Assembly (NCBI GenBank): GCA_037957365.1
Contig: JARHVA010000122.1
Coordinates: forward strand, 4,453,501-4,517,500
Direction of reading: 5' to 3'
Length of the DNA stretch: 64,000 nt
From: Torreya grandis
Taxonomy: Eukaryota; Streptophyta; Pinopsida; Cupressales; Taxaceae
Positions 21,418 to 31,991 of this stretch are shown here, piece after piece. The notes beneath the pieces are model-generated. The model was not told where the DNA came from, did not search any database, and worked only from the letters and a program-made list of their open reading frames with translations. The translations under genes were made by a program, and so were the position numbers. Positions within the stretch are counted from its first letter, which is position 1. Every line of letters begins with the position of its first letter.

Positions 21418-22611
21418 TGTGATCTAGGAATTTGACTCAAGAGAGGATGGCTAGTATGGTGTTAGTTCTAAAATAAAAACAAAGTGAAATAAAAACACTA
21501 ATAGCATAACATCTCTAGGCCTAAACACTCAGGAGAGCTTAGTTAACAAAATAAAATGATAAACATAAATAAAAATCAAAGAATGAAATACAAGAGTTCT
21601 TTCACCTTCCTTGGATGCTCGAAATGCCTTTGTAGTGGTGGCTTGTTCATCTTGTGCTCATGAAGTCCTTGGCAATGGAAGCTTGGCTACCCCCATCTCT
21701 CCTTGGCACCTTGTGGCTTATAGCTTGGCTTGGATTGGAATCAATTTGGGATGGTACCACTTGTTGAAATGAAGATTTTGGAACCAATCCTGCATAATAA
21801 CTTTGCACCAAAATAGCTTAGAAATGATGTTGTGAGGGCTCTTGTTTATAGATTTTTGAGAATGATCAGAATCAACCTCAACCATCCATCTCAAGATTAA
21901 GATGTGCGGTTGAGGATTAATTCAATTTTTGGAATTAAGTTTGTAATTATCCTCATCATGATAGTGTAATAATGGGCAATTAAGAGGCATGGAGGGCATC
22001 ATGAAAGGCGTTAATGAGGCATGAATCCTGATATTTATGGCATTTATGGCCTAGGGATGTCTTCCCAAGAAATGAGGTCACTTGATGATGTAGATATTTC
22101 ATATTAATTTATAAAAACAAGTATTCATCAAGTTTATATAGAATTATTAATTAGGCTTTGATTTGGGTTGATTAGCTCTTAAGCATGATTAATCACATTG
22201 TGCACAAGTTACCCAAATTAATCAGAATGCCTTATTACTAGTCCTAAATTTGATTGGATTGGAATTGGAAGTCTATGTCAGATGTATTAGATGCATATTC
22301 CCATTTATGATGTTGCTAATAAAAAATAATGAAGGCACAAGTCTTGTGCAAAAAATTTGATAGGGAAGAGCAATCTAGAGCACCCAGGTGCAAAATTGGC
22401 ATTTTGACTTAGAATGATCTGATCAAAGTTAGTTGGCCCATAAATTGCATTACCCCATTTAGTGATACCCCCACCAAAATCATCACTTGAATATGTCAGT
22501 TTCACATCATTTAGCATGTTTTAGTGTTTTTAGGCCAAATTATGCGTTTTAGATAGAAATTGGCCAAAACCTTGATTGGAGGTTATCACTGGCCAGTTTT
22601 AAGTGTCTATA
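21418..22611 (-). repeat. Element B LTR, left (3' LTR)
   Basis: Begins TGTGATCT and ends TGTCTATA on the + strand; in the element's own direction it starts TATAGACACT, a one-base decay of the TGTAGACA start seen in element C. The whole length aligns to 46254-47455. The segment 22300-22560 also aligns, inverted, to the start of the C LTRs, which shows that B and C are one family. Confidence 0.9.
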
Positions 22612-22630
22612 GTTTGCCCTTATTTGGGAA
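22612..22630 (-). other. Element B polypurine tract
   Basis: On the minus strand cccaaataagggcaaac, a lightly mutated form of the aataggggga-type tract before the C and E LTRs. Confidence 0.65.
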
Positions 22631-22879
22631 GGCATTGAAAGCTATAAGCATAGTAACATCTCAAATAATTAAAAGGTCCTATATGCCTACAACTACAATT
22701 ATGATAAACTAACTAAATGATGTCCCCTCGAGGGAACGGTTGGCATAAGGAGGTCAGCAAATAGTCCCTCAAAAAGGAAGAAGCAAAATGAGGGGACCAA
22801 AGAAAGGAAAGATGATGGGGTGAAAACACAATGATATTGAAAAAATAGTCAAAACTCATTAATAATTCAATTGGATCGG

Positions 22880-23150
22880 TGCAGAATGGTTTGCCCAAAG
22901 GCAGTTATAAGCATTGTACCCTGATAGTGGCAACATGGTATGATAACATAATGATTTGTCCAAAGGTGGTTATAATCATTGAGAAGATGGAGTTGCCCCA
23001 GTTAGGATAGATAAACAAGATAATATCATTCCCCTATATAGGTAGAAAAATTAGAGTGGTGATAACACAATGAGTTGCCCAAAGGCAGTTATAATCATTG
23101 AGAAATGTAGGTGGTATAGTGTGCAATGATTTTCCCATAGGCGATTATAA
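22880..23150 (-). repeat. Dispersed 'ggttataatcat' module repeats
   Basis: The phrase (c)ccaaaggcagttataa-cat, with variants, occurs at about 22893, 22958, 23078 and 23132, spaced 55-120 bp. Its counterpart in element E has become a regular tandem repeat (2899-3332). Confidence 0.75.
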
Positions 23151-24149
23151 TCATTTGACCCTAATTATAACAAACATGATAAAATTGGTTGAGGATGATT
23201 ATAATTTAACATATAGGGTAATGATGAATTGGAATAACCTACTAGTAGGGAGATGCTCATCTGAACTAATATAATTTGAAATTCATTCACATTTAATTAC
23301 TCTATTTGGGATATGATTAGGATGGAATCAGGGTGTCAGTGTCGACAAGATGCCACCATTTCTGAATAGACTTATTGAATATAAGGTTTATTTTATCATG
23401 TGATGGTAGGCTTTATGATATAACACCATAAATAACTGGCTAAAATATGCATAAGGATTGACTCTCATAATATAATACTCAATAGAAAACAATGCACCAA
23501 TGATAGAAACCATGATGACAATGTAGACATATGAATATGGATGGATTCATGTGTGTGGATAAGGAATCACCCAATGAACACACATAAATTGAATCAAGAT
23601 AATAGTGTTGAAAGAAAATAAATAGATAGGCAAACAAATAAAATAAGTAGAAATAGACAAACAAATAACATAGTAAAAACCCTATGAATATTACCCATAG
23701 AAAATAGGTGACAACTTAATAAACAAATAAAATGGGGAATAGAAGAAAAGGAAGGGGGTGGTTGATTTTTCTCCATATGAACTAGGTAAGTGGATGCTAC
23801 CTACATGGTTCTATGAATGTAATATCCAATAAAAACTTTAGGCCAAATGTAGTTCTCCTAGGGGATGGGAAGAATGTGATAACTGAGGAAAATAAATAGA
23901 ATGAATGTGATAGAAGAATACGAATGGTCTTTAAAAATGGCAAGTGCATGAGAGAAAAAGGCCAAGAAGGATGGGGAAACTAAATGACAAGTTATTTTCT
24001 TGTAACTTAGTAAGGGTTCCTAGAATCCTTAAGGCAAAGAAGTGGTCAATGTTTTTGTTCTTTTCTAATGATTTTTTTGAAATGTTTTTGGAATTTTTTT
24101 GAAGTATCTCAACTTGATCAAGAATGACAAGACACTAGAATAGTTCAAG

Positions 24150-24341
24150 CTTGTAAAATGGTGAAAGGATGGATTGGGTTAATCATAAAATGGTGAAAGT
24201 GTGGCTTAGTTTTCTCACAAAATAGTGAGAGCGTAGCTTAGGTTGCTCATAAAATGATGAGAGTGTGGCTTAGGTTGCTCACAAAATGATGAAAACATGG
24301 CCTAGGTTTCTCATAAAATAATGAGAGCATGGCTCAGGTTG
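24150..24341 (-). repeat. 32-bp tandem array, six units
   Basis: Units start at 24150, 24182, 24214, 24246, 24278 and 24310, exactly 32 bp apart. Each is a 16-bp half ctcayaaaatgatgag with weak dyad symmetry (ctca...tgag) plus a 16-bp half agygtggcttaggttg. The last four units are the most regular. Related but irregular repeats are at 4630-4720 (E) and 35335-35440 (C, inverted). Confidence 0.92.
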
Positions 24342-25269
24342 ACTGAGCTAATCTCAAAAAATATTGAGCACTACCTACATAGTCCTAGAGTAGGACCTCA
24401 AATCACTATAGTTCTACCATTTTAGTGGAAGAATTTGACTAGTGCGGTAGCCAATTCAAATAAAATAGGCACAATTGGTAAAAAGACATAGTATATCATA
24501 GGAAGTGGCAAGTTGGTACATCAAGGCTTAGCTTTTCTCCTAGTTTTACCATAGGTGGTTATAACTAGGACACAACAACATAGATTAATAGCATTAATTT
24601 ACCCAAAGGTGATTATAATTAGTAGCAAGACTGGTGGTAAGAAAGGATGCAACTACCAAAACTTCTGTCACACTATCCCAAGATCTGCTTCATGTCTAAA
24701 ATTCTTGAACTAACTGATGAATTGATCAAATACCTTGATGCTAAAACTGTGTAATGAATGACAAAAACCAAGGTCAAATGGGCTAAGATTTAGAACACAT
24801 TGGGTTGATAGTTCAAAATTTAAAAGTAGATACAAGAAAGAGGATGAATAAGGGTGGTATATGTACAAAAAAGAATAGTGATAAAATGGTATAACTTAAA
24901 TGGTCCTTATAGACAATAGACTTTAGCATTCAATCATAGTACCACTTGAGATGAATAATATTCATTAGCTTTAGAAGTTCATTGTTGTCTAGTGTGGCAA
25001 GTTTGTATGCTCCTAATCCATAATTTGTAGTGATGACAAAAGGCCTTATCTAGTTTGTTTTGAATTTCCTTTTATGTTTCTTCTCAGCCATGGTATTCTT
25101 TTGGTTTTTTTAAGAATAAGATCACCAAATTCAAATTTTCTATACTTCACATGCCGATTATAATGGCCTTTGAGTCAATTTTGATATTCTTAAAGATTTT
25201 TAAGCATGGCTGTGCATTTTTCATCAAGTAGATATAGCTCTTGCAGGTGAGCTACTCGATAGTCACGAT

Positions 25270-25900
25270 CATCTAGGACATCCTTGAAAGAGATGCATAG
25301 TGAAGGAAACTTGACCTCAATGGGAAGGATGGATTTAATACCATAAAAAAGTGAGTATGGAGTGGCTCTTGTAGGGGTATGATGATTGGTATGGTATGCC
25401 CAAAGGGAAGGGCATATCTAGAGGTGCTAATCATGACCGACATCATTGATAATCTTTTTGAGAATGTTGACAATGGTTTTTGTGGATGCCTCAACCTAGC
25501 CATTACCTTGAGGGTAATATGTTATATAAAAATGTTGGGTGATGTTGCATTTAGTACATAATTGGTCTACATCTTTGTTCTTGAATGATCCTCCATTATT
25601 GGATATAATGTTAGAGGGGATACCGTAGTGGTAGATGAGATGGTTGAAGATGTTTTTGGAAATTTGCCTTCTAGCCACGTAAGTGAGGGGTATAGCTTCA
25701 ACTCACTTAGTGAAAAATTCAATGGTGGTAAGGATATGTATATGGCCATAAGATGAAGTAGGGTTAATCTTCTCAATGAGGTCAAGTCTTCATGTAGAAA
25801 ATGGCCATGGTGTCAACATTGGTTTCAAAAAATTTGATAAGGCATGAATCAAATTAGCATGCCATTGAAATTTGTCACATTTATTTACATATGTGGTGGA
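25270..25900 (-). pseudogene. Element B integrase remnant
   Basis: Reading leftward: the start of the core is only visible in other frames near 25785; then RRQISKNIFNHLIYHYGIPS, NIISNNGGSFKNKDVDQLCT, then HFYITYYPQGNG (25678-25496). The motif usually written SDNGG has N in place of the catalytic D. The C-terminal part from 25496 to about 25270 continues in other frames, with a VLP-type 'alpfg..tp' reading. It is inactive. Confidence 0.82.
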
Positions 25901-26151
25901 ATTTGTGTTTATTATGGGCCAATAATAACTAGTATCAAGATATTTTTAGATAGGACTTCCCTGTTAGAATGGGCTCCACATACTCCTTTGTGAAGTGCTC
26001 TTAACACTAGCATAGACTCTACTAAAGTTAAACAATGAAGTAGAGTTCCATAAAAACTATGATGGTAAAGAGTGGATCCAAGTAAGTTATAATGAGTGTA
26101 ATGATGAATGATGGCTTTGGTTTGTTTTTGAGATAGGTTAGGTGGAAAAAC

Positions 26152-26680
26152 TTAGTCATGAAGATAGTTGTAAATGTCTAAGTACCAAATAGAATTAGGA
26201 CCAACAATATCACAAATCATGGCAATAATTGAAGGTTCATGAGCTGATGATAAAAAATTATTGATGAAGAACTGATACTCTCGAGTTTTATCTATTTGTA
26301 AAAATAGAGAACCAATAGTATCCATGGCATCTGTAGTTTTATTAATAGCCTTGGGTATATGTTCAAACTGAATGTTGGCAATTTGTTGTTTAAGAGTGTT
26401 AACCATGTCTTTATATGGAACTATATTGTCATCTTTGGTTTAAAAATTATTTGTGACATGATTGATGATTAACTAAGAATCACCATAAACTTGGAGATGA
26501 GATATATTCTAATGCACTACTTGTCAAAGTCTTGCAATAAGTGCTTCATACTCGGCCATGTTTTTTGTACAAGAAAAGTTGATTCTGAATGATTTGAGGA
26601 TTAGATCCCTCTATGGTGTAATAAATAATAGGTCTGCCCCTGATACATGTGTAGTGAATTAAACATCAAAGTATAGCTTC
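26152..26680 (-). pseudogene. Element B second (archaeal-type) RNase H remnant
   Basis: From about 26660 leftward: LLFITP, SFRINFSCTKNMAEYEALIA near 26590-26530, then VYGDS-LIINHVTN, then the domain end MVNTLKQQIANIQFEHIPKA and NKTTDAMDTIGSLF (26406-26152). The CTxNMAEYEAL string marks the extra RNase H of Tat-type elements. Several in-frame stops are present. Confidence 0.8.
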
Positions 26681-26751
26681 TAAGGCTACTCATTAAGGGG
26701 TGTATCCATGATGGTCATGATGGATTCATCAAGAAATTAAAATGTGAGTGG

Positions 26752-28220
26752 TTAGGTGTCTGTGAGAGGTGTTTCCACAAGTTGATTTGTAATAACTTGT
26801 CCTTTGATTACCTTCTGATTGGCATACTCTATGTCAAACTCACTAAGAAGCATGATATATTTATCCATTATACCTTGCAAAGCTATTTTAGATAGTAGAT
26901 ACTTGAGTGGATATAGTTTTGAAATGACCATAGTTTTATTATTCAACATGTAATGACGTAGTTTTTGAGCTATGGAAATTATGGCTAGACAAGCTTTTTC
27001 AATAGGTACATAGTTATGTTCATATGTAACCAAGGTATGACTTAGGTAGTATATAACATACTCCTTTCCTTTGTCATCATGTTGAGCCAAGAGTGCCCCC
27101 AGAGCATGGTCGGTAGATGATAAGTATAATAAGAATGGATTTCATACATAGGAGGTAATAAAATAGGAAGATTGAAAAGATAATATTTGATTTGTTGAAA
27201 AGCCATTTGTTAGTGATCATCTCAGTGGAATGTAACTCCTTTCTTTAAAATGTGTGTAAATGGATGGCACTTATCTACTAATTGAGATATGGAACATCAG
27301 ATTGACTAGATCTTACCTTGTAAACTATGGAATTATTTTAAATAGGTGGACTTTAGCTGGATCAACTTCAATACCTCTATGAGACATGATGAAGCTAAGT
27401 AATTTGATTGAGGTTACACTAAACACACATTTATTTATATTTAGTCTAATTTTATACTCTCATAGTCTTTCAAATATCTTGTGCAGCACTGCTAGATGGT
27501 CGGCCCTAGTTTTAGATTTTTCTAATATGTCATTGACATAGTCTTCAAAAATATCATCCATCATATCATGTAATATGATAGTTATGTCCCTTTAATGTGT
27601 ATCTCAAACATTATTAAAGCCAAATAGCATCACCTAATAACAAAATGTTCTCTATAGAGTGGTGAATGCTATTTTATGCTGATCTTCTGGTGCTATTTTG
27701 ATCTGATTATATCTTGAAAAGCCATCAATAAGTGAAATCATTTCATAACCTACCATGGAATTGATGATCATGTTGATATTAGGCAAGGGAATATCATCTT
27801 TAGGACAAGATTTGTTGATGTCTCAAAAATTAGTACAAATTCTGATCCCTTCAGGTTTTTTACTAATAGGTATAACATTAGAGATTCATTTAGAGTAGTC
27901 AATGGATCGAATACATCCCACTTCTAAGATTGTTTCCAAATCTTTCTTTACCAATATAGCAATGTAAGGGTACATCTTACGTAGCTTTTTTTTTACTAGT
28001 TTAGCATCAAGATTAACCACAAGGTGGTGTAGAACTAAGGCAAGGTCTAAACCTGGCATGTCAGAATAGGCCCATGCAAAAATATCCAAATACTCTCTCA
28101 ACAAAGCTACAAAGATGTCACATCCCTCCTCAACAAGAGATGTTCCTAATTTTATCCATTTTATGTCTGATGGGGTCCTAATATTTACCTCCATTATATA
28201 TTCAACTAAAAGGGTCAAAA
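26752..28220 (-). pseudogene. Element B RT and RNase H remnant
   Basis: From 28218 leftward: VEYIMEVNIRTPSDIKWIKL, then HLVVNLDAKLVKKKLRKMYP (conserved entry to RT) and IGCIRSIDYS-type text at about 27886. RT palm motifs follow in mixed frames, with EDYVNDILEK at about 27529-27540, where YVDD has become YVND. RNase H: QHDDKGKEYVIYYLSHTLVT, YEHNYVPIEKACLAIISIAQ and LLSEFDIEYANQKVIKGQVI (27090-26752), the usual RNase H to linker sequence. Inactive. The frame before 28220 leads toward the site of the C insertion. Confidence 0.88.
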
Positions 28221-28874
28221 TGTTTCTAAGATAGTAGGTAGTGACTTGAACTGTTGGACTATTTTAGGGTCCTCTATTAGGATTTACTCTTCAACTTCTC
28301 CTAGGCATGATGAATCTGAATCCCCTAATGGGAGATCTATCCATGTAACAAAAATAGTCAAAAAATATTGAAGTATTTGATCAAATACTTATTGTTATTC
28401 AAATCTTAACTCTAATCCATAGGCATGTTCATCATTGGTGGTCTCCTATTCTAAATTTGAATAAGAATGAACACCCCCATCTAATGGTGCTTGAAACAAG
28501 TTTTCACCACTAGACAGGCCTTTATCTTTAATTTTTCTCTAATTAGAAAGTGCCTCAAAGAGGTTTTCACTTTGGGACCTCAATGTTTTAGTTATTTTTT
28601 TTTGGCAAAGGGTGTTTACTCACTCTCCAAAATAGGTTGTAGGATTCAATGTGATTGAGAATCCTAATTTGTGATCTCCCAATGAAACATTTTCTCTAAG
28701 GCCTAAGAAATCACAGAATGCCTTATCATTTTGTAACTCTTTAATCAATAGACTGGATTCTTTATGGTCCCAATCTATTCATTGGGGATAATACAATGGA
28801 AATGGATTACAATGAATGGATTAGGTAAGGGTACAAATGACATTTTTATCAAACAAGTTAATTTTAGCTAGGTT
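28220..28874 (-). mobile_element. Element B pol linker up to the C insertion
   Basis: This is the decayed spacer between protease and RT. On the minus strand, acidic text (for example near 28330-28250) continues from the acidic segment on the other side of element C at 38695-38760. No domain was recognised. Confidence 0.5.
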
Positions 28875-28879
28875 ATCAA
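28875..28879. repeat. Target-site duplication of element C, left
   Basis: ATCAA, repeated at 38690-38694. Confidence 0.85.
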
Positions 28880-30081
28880 TATAGACATCCAATTCCTAAC
28901 ACCATTTATGTTTAAATTGTCAATCTTACTTGAATTGCACTCAAATGCACATTTTAGGTCAAAATCCATAAAATGTGCTAAATCATTTGAACTTGTCATT
29001 TAAAAGTGTCAATTTATGTCAAATTATCCCTAAATGCGGCAACACGATTTATGGGCTAGCTAACTTTGGTCAATTAATTTCGAGTCAAAATGACAATTTC
29101 ACCTTTTGTGCTATGGATCACTCTTTTCTTCTAATTCATTGGTACAGGCCACGTACCTTTTTTATTTTGTATTGGAAACATCCTAAATGGGAATATAGCT
29201 CCAATTCATCTAACATCGCCTTCCAGTTCCTCTCTAGTCAAATTATGATCCAATAATATAACTTTTTGACCATTTTGATTAATTAAGGACTAATTTTCAA
29301 ATAATTACACAAATGTTGATTAACCTTGTTTAAGGCTAATTAATCCAAATCAAGAGCTTAAGTGAATTTTTCATGAGAGTTGTTGAATATTTATTTTTGA
29401 AAATTGATTCTTATTATCTACATCACCTAGTGACCTCATCTATGGGGTGATATCCATCAAGCCATAAGTGCATAAAATATCAAGATTGTGGGTCACCCAT
29501 GCCTAGTTAATTCCTCTCATGCCTCTTTAATGCTTATTTATCTTGAGGATAATTATGGATTTAATTCCAAATATTAGGATTATCCATGGCCACACATCTC
29601 AATCTTGAGATGGATGGTCATGGTTGATCCTAAATAATCTCAAAAATCTATAAATAGAGAGGCCATAAACATCATTTCCAAGATATTTTGGTGCAAGGCT
29701 ATTATGCTCAAATATCTTCAAAGCTTGAACATAGGAAATTTATAATGTTAAATTATTTCCACAAAGCTTCATTGATAGGATAGTTTAGTGGTTTATAATC
29801 AAGAGCCTAGGTTTTATGGAGTGTTCTTGAGGCATTAGATGAGCTTACCACCATTTTTGACAAATACAAGGATGATTGATCAAGAGAAAACATGTTTTTG
29901 AGCCATATGGGTATGGTGAATCCATTTGGGAAGGTAATATGGTGTTGCTTTTCTTCATTTTTTTATTTCTATCATTTGTAATTCCCATATGAATAGATAG
30001 GCTTGGTTAGTTAGTTCTTTATGTATGTTTCATTATTTATGGATTAATGCTTGACTAACTTGATTTATAATCCTCTCTATA
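28880..30081 (+). repeat. Element C 5' LTR
   Basis: Starts TATAGACATCC (TGTAGACA in the other copy) and ends CTCTCTATA (CTCTCTACA in the other copy). A TATA box, tctataaatagagagg, lies at about 29647-29662 and is also present in the 3' LTR. The open frame at 28975-29256 lies in the U3 part and has a counterpart in the B LTR (22517-22305, minus), but this looks like DNA homology rather than a gene. Confidence 0.92.
29647..29662 (+). promoter_or_regulatory. TATA box of element C LTR
   Basis: tctataaatagagagg is a canonical plant TATA context, about 770 bp into the LTR and about 420 bp before its end, where a retrotransposon promoter is expected. The second LTR has atataaatagagagg at about 38255. 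Confidence 0.75.
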
Positions 30082-30102
30082 TCTTGGCACATCTAGTGGG
30101 AC
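30082..30102 (+). other. Primer-binding region of element C
   Basis: tcttggcacatctagtgggac directly follows the LTR. It aligns with the equivalent region of element A (TTGGCATGCCCAGTGGGACC on the minus strand, 54603-54584) and resembles the TTGGCGCC...GTGGGAC type common in plant gypsy elements. The tRNA cannot be named from these decayed copies. Confidence 0.65.
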
Positions 30103-30224
30103 AAAATGCATCATACACCTAAAGAATATCCTTTTACAACTTTAAAAATTTCATTTGAGCTCTTAAAACTCTTGCAAATTGATTTTCTAACTTTATTTTG
30201 CCATTTTTTGTTGCTACAATTTTT

Positions 30225-30357
30225 ACACAGTAATTGACATTAACAAAAATATCAACACCAATTACTGACTTAACCAATGTTAGTTAGCAGAATCAACATT
30301 AGTTAGATCTCAATTAGGCATAACTGATGTTCGTGGTATTGACCAATGTCGGTCACT
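30225..30357. repeat. Palindrome cluster in element C leader
   Basis: Sites include taattgacattaac (about 30231), cttaaccaatgttagtta (about 30275), atcaacattagttag, taactgatgttcgtg and gaccaatgtcggtcact at 30341-30357. They lie about 150 bp after the primer region, as in element B. Most CpG steps are lost. Confidence 0.65.
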
Positions 30358-31991
30358 ATGTTTTTCAAAAAACATAGACCTAGGACCTACTTTTCCAAAG
30401 TCCATTGTTTCAAACTCAAAAGAGCTTCAAAGCTAAGGGACATGCTAACATTTTTGCTACAGGAACAAGCTTTTTCTTTGATAAAAACATGTTTAAATCA
30501 CCTCTTACATGCTTAAAAATGAATTAGAAACTTTTTTTTTGGGTGTTTAACAAGGAGTTTAGATGTTTTAGTGAATGTTTTTCAAAGTTTTACAACTAAC
30601 ACAAGGGGGTCAAATGAACACCACCAAACATTCCATTTGGGTTTATAAAATTTAACACACTTTTCTATTCTTGCTTGCAATAAATGTTTAGTTGGATTTT
30701 GTTTAGAAAAAAGAGGAATGTTATGTGTATGCTCTTCCATTTTTCCCCTTTAGGGAACCCTTGGAATCAAAAACACCATTCCTATTGCAAATAGCCTAGT
30801 CCAAATCTTAGAAAAAATAACACTTAAAGCACTCCCCACAAACTCACTAAAGTTTGGGTGATCTTGAAAATGACCCTAAAGTCATTCTATTTTATGCTTT
30901 CTTTATTTTCATGCAAACTTGGCTTATGAGGGGGACTTCATCACCTCCCACAAGTTCTTTAGGGAAGCTTTGACCTGGGGTTTCATCTCCTGGAATTTAC
31001 TTCATTTGACTCCTTTGGAGTTGCACACGGGATGTAGTGGCACTTTGGACATCGCATTACACTGAACAAACAACAAGATATAGTGGTTGTAAAAATGACT
31101 AGACCTTTTTGCAACAAGCTAAGTGATACAAACCCAAAATATATGCTTTTATTTTGCATTATTTGGCATCAAAGTCACTTTTCAATTGATTCCCCTAGAA
31201 TGATTGAAACCTTGCTAGTCTATCCAACCCTATTTTTCCATATCCTTTTTAAGATTTGGATGATTATACTTAGTACATTTTGGTCATTATTTGTTTTATA
31301 TGATTTGAGGTTAAAACTTGTTTGTTTATTCATAATCCATGTCAAAATCATGTATTTAAGTTAACAAGGGTAGTGTTATGCTACCCAAATCATGTCAAAT
31401 CTTTTTTGCTTTTGAGTTTTTGAAACCTAACCATGGACCACATTATTCGAGTATGCTTATGTCGTTAGGCTGCTCAATTTATTTGAAGACTTGCTTACCA
31501 TTGTATCATAAACCATTTGTTTCAAACCATTTTGTATATACCATTTGGACCTTTGTCTTATATTGTCATAATATCTGATCTTATCTATTTTATTTGGTCA
31601 AATCTTAGTTTTCAACTTTGAGATTTCAATTTGCCTTATTAAGTTTGGACCTAAACATTGATTGATTTCTACTTAGGCCTCAATTCATGGGTTGGTACAT
31701 AAATCTTTTTCTTTTGGGTTGCATAGCTTTGGTTAAATGATTACCCATTTTTGAAAACTATTGATTGTCTGTTTGTTCAAGTGCTTATCCTCATCAGTTT
31801 TTATGACTTTTTTTGGGAAAATGAAACCTTTCTTCAAAAACATTTGATGTTAGACATTTAGCGTTAGGTTATTTTGTGCCAAATTTCAACACAAACTACT
31901 TTTAAGATGCAGCTTCACCCCTTCAACCAAGTTGAACCAAGTTTAAACCACTTATCCTTTAGATCATTTTTTAGGGTTTGTATAACTTTAA
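30358..31991 (+). mobile_element. Element C leader
   Basis: Non-coding leader homologous, in inverted orientation, to 43800-45975 of element B. Shared landmarks include 'tccctttaggga-cccttggaatcaaaa', 'tttgacctggggtttcatctcc', 'gactcctttggagttgcacac' and 'ctagaccttttt'. The frames at 31083-31364 and 31378-31578 have no family match and are not conserved as proteins in B. Confidence 0.7.

Larger units (their letters stand above)
22631..24990 (-). mobile_element. Element B 3' non-coding interior with repeat modules
   Basis: This 2.4-kb stretch between integrase and 3' LTR has no coding sequence. It contains the 'cccaaaggnggttataatcat' module (four or more copies, 22880-23150, and again near 24545 and 24600), 'ccaaatgtagttctcc' near 23845, a 32-bp tandem array (24150-24341) and 'ctacctacatagtcctag' near 24370. 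The same modules occur in the same order in elements C (inverted), D and E, so they are a lineage feature. Short frames at 22713-23776 are not genes. Confidence 0.75.

Noticed and set aside
22305..22517. Open frame in the B LTR with a similar frame in the C LTR (28975-29256)
   Set aside because: Similarity follows from LTR homology at DNA level, the frame lengths differ, and it is broken in the other LTR copies.
24150..24341. Regular 32-bp repeat-spacer look reminiscent of a CRISPR array
   Set aside because: The 'spacers' are conserved copies of each other, there are no cas genes, and the context is a plant retrotransposon. It is a minisatellite.
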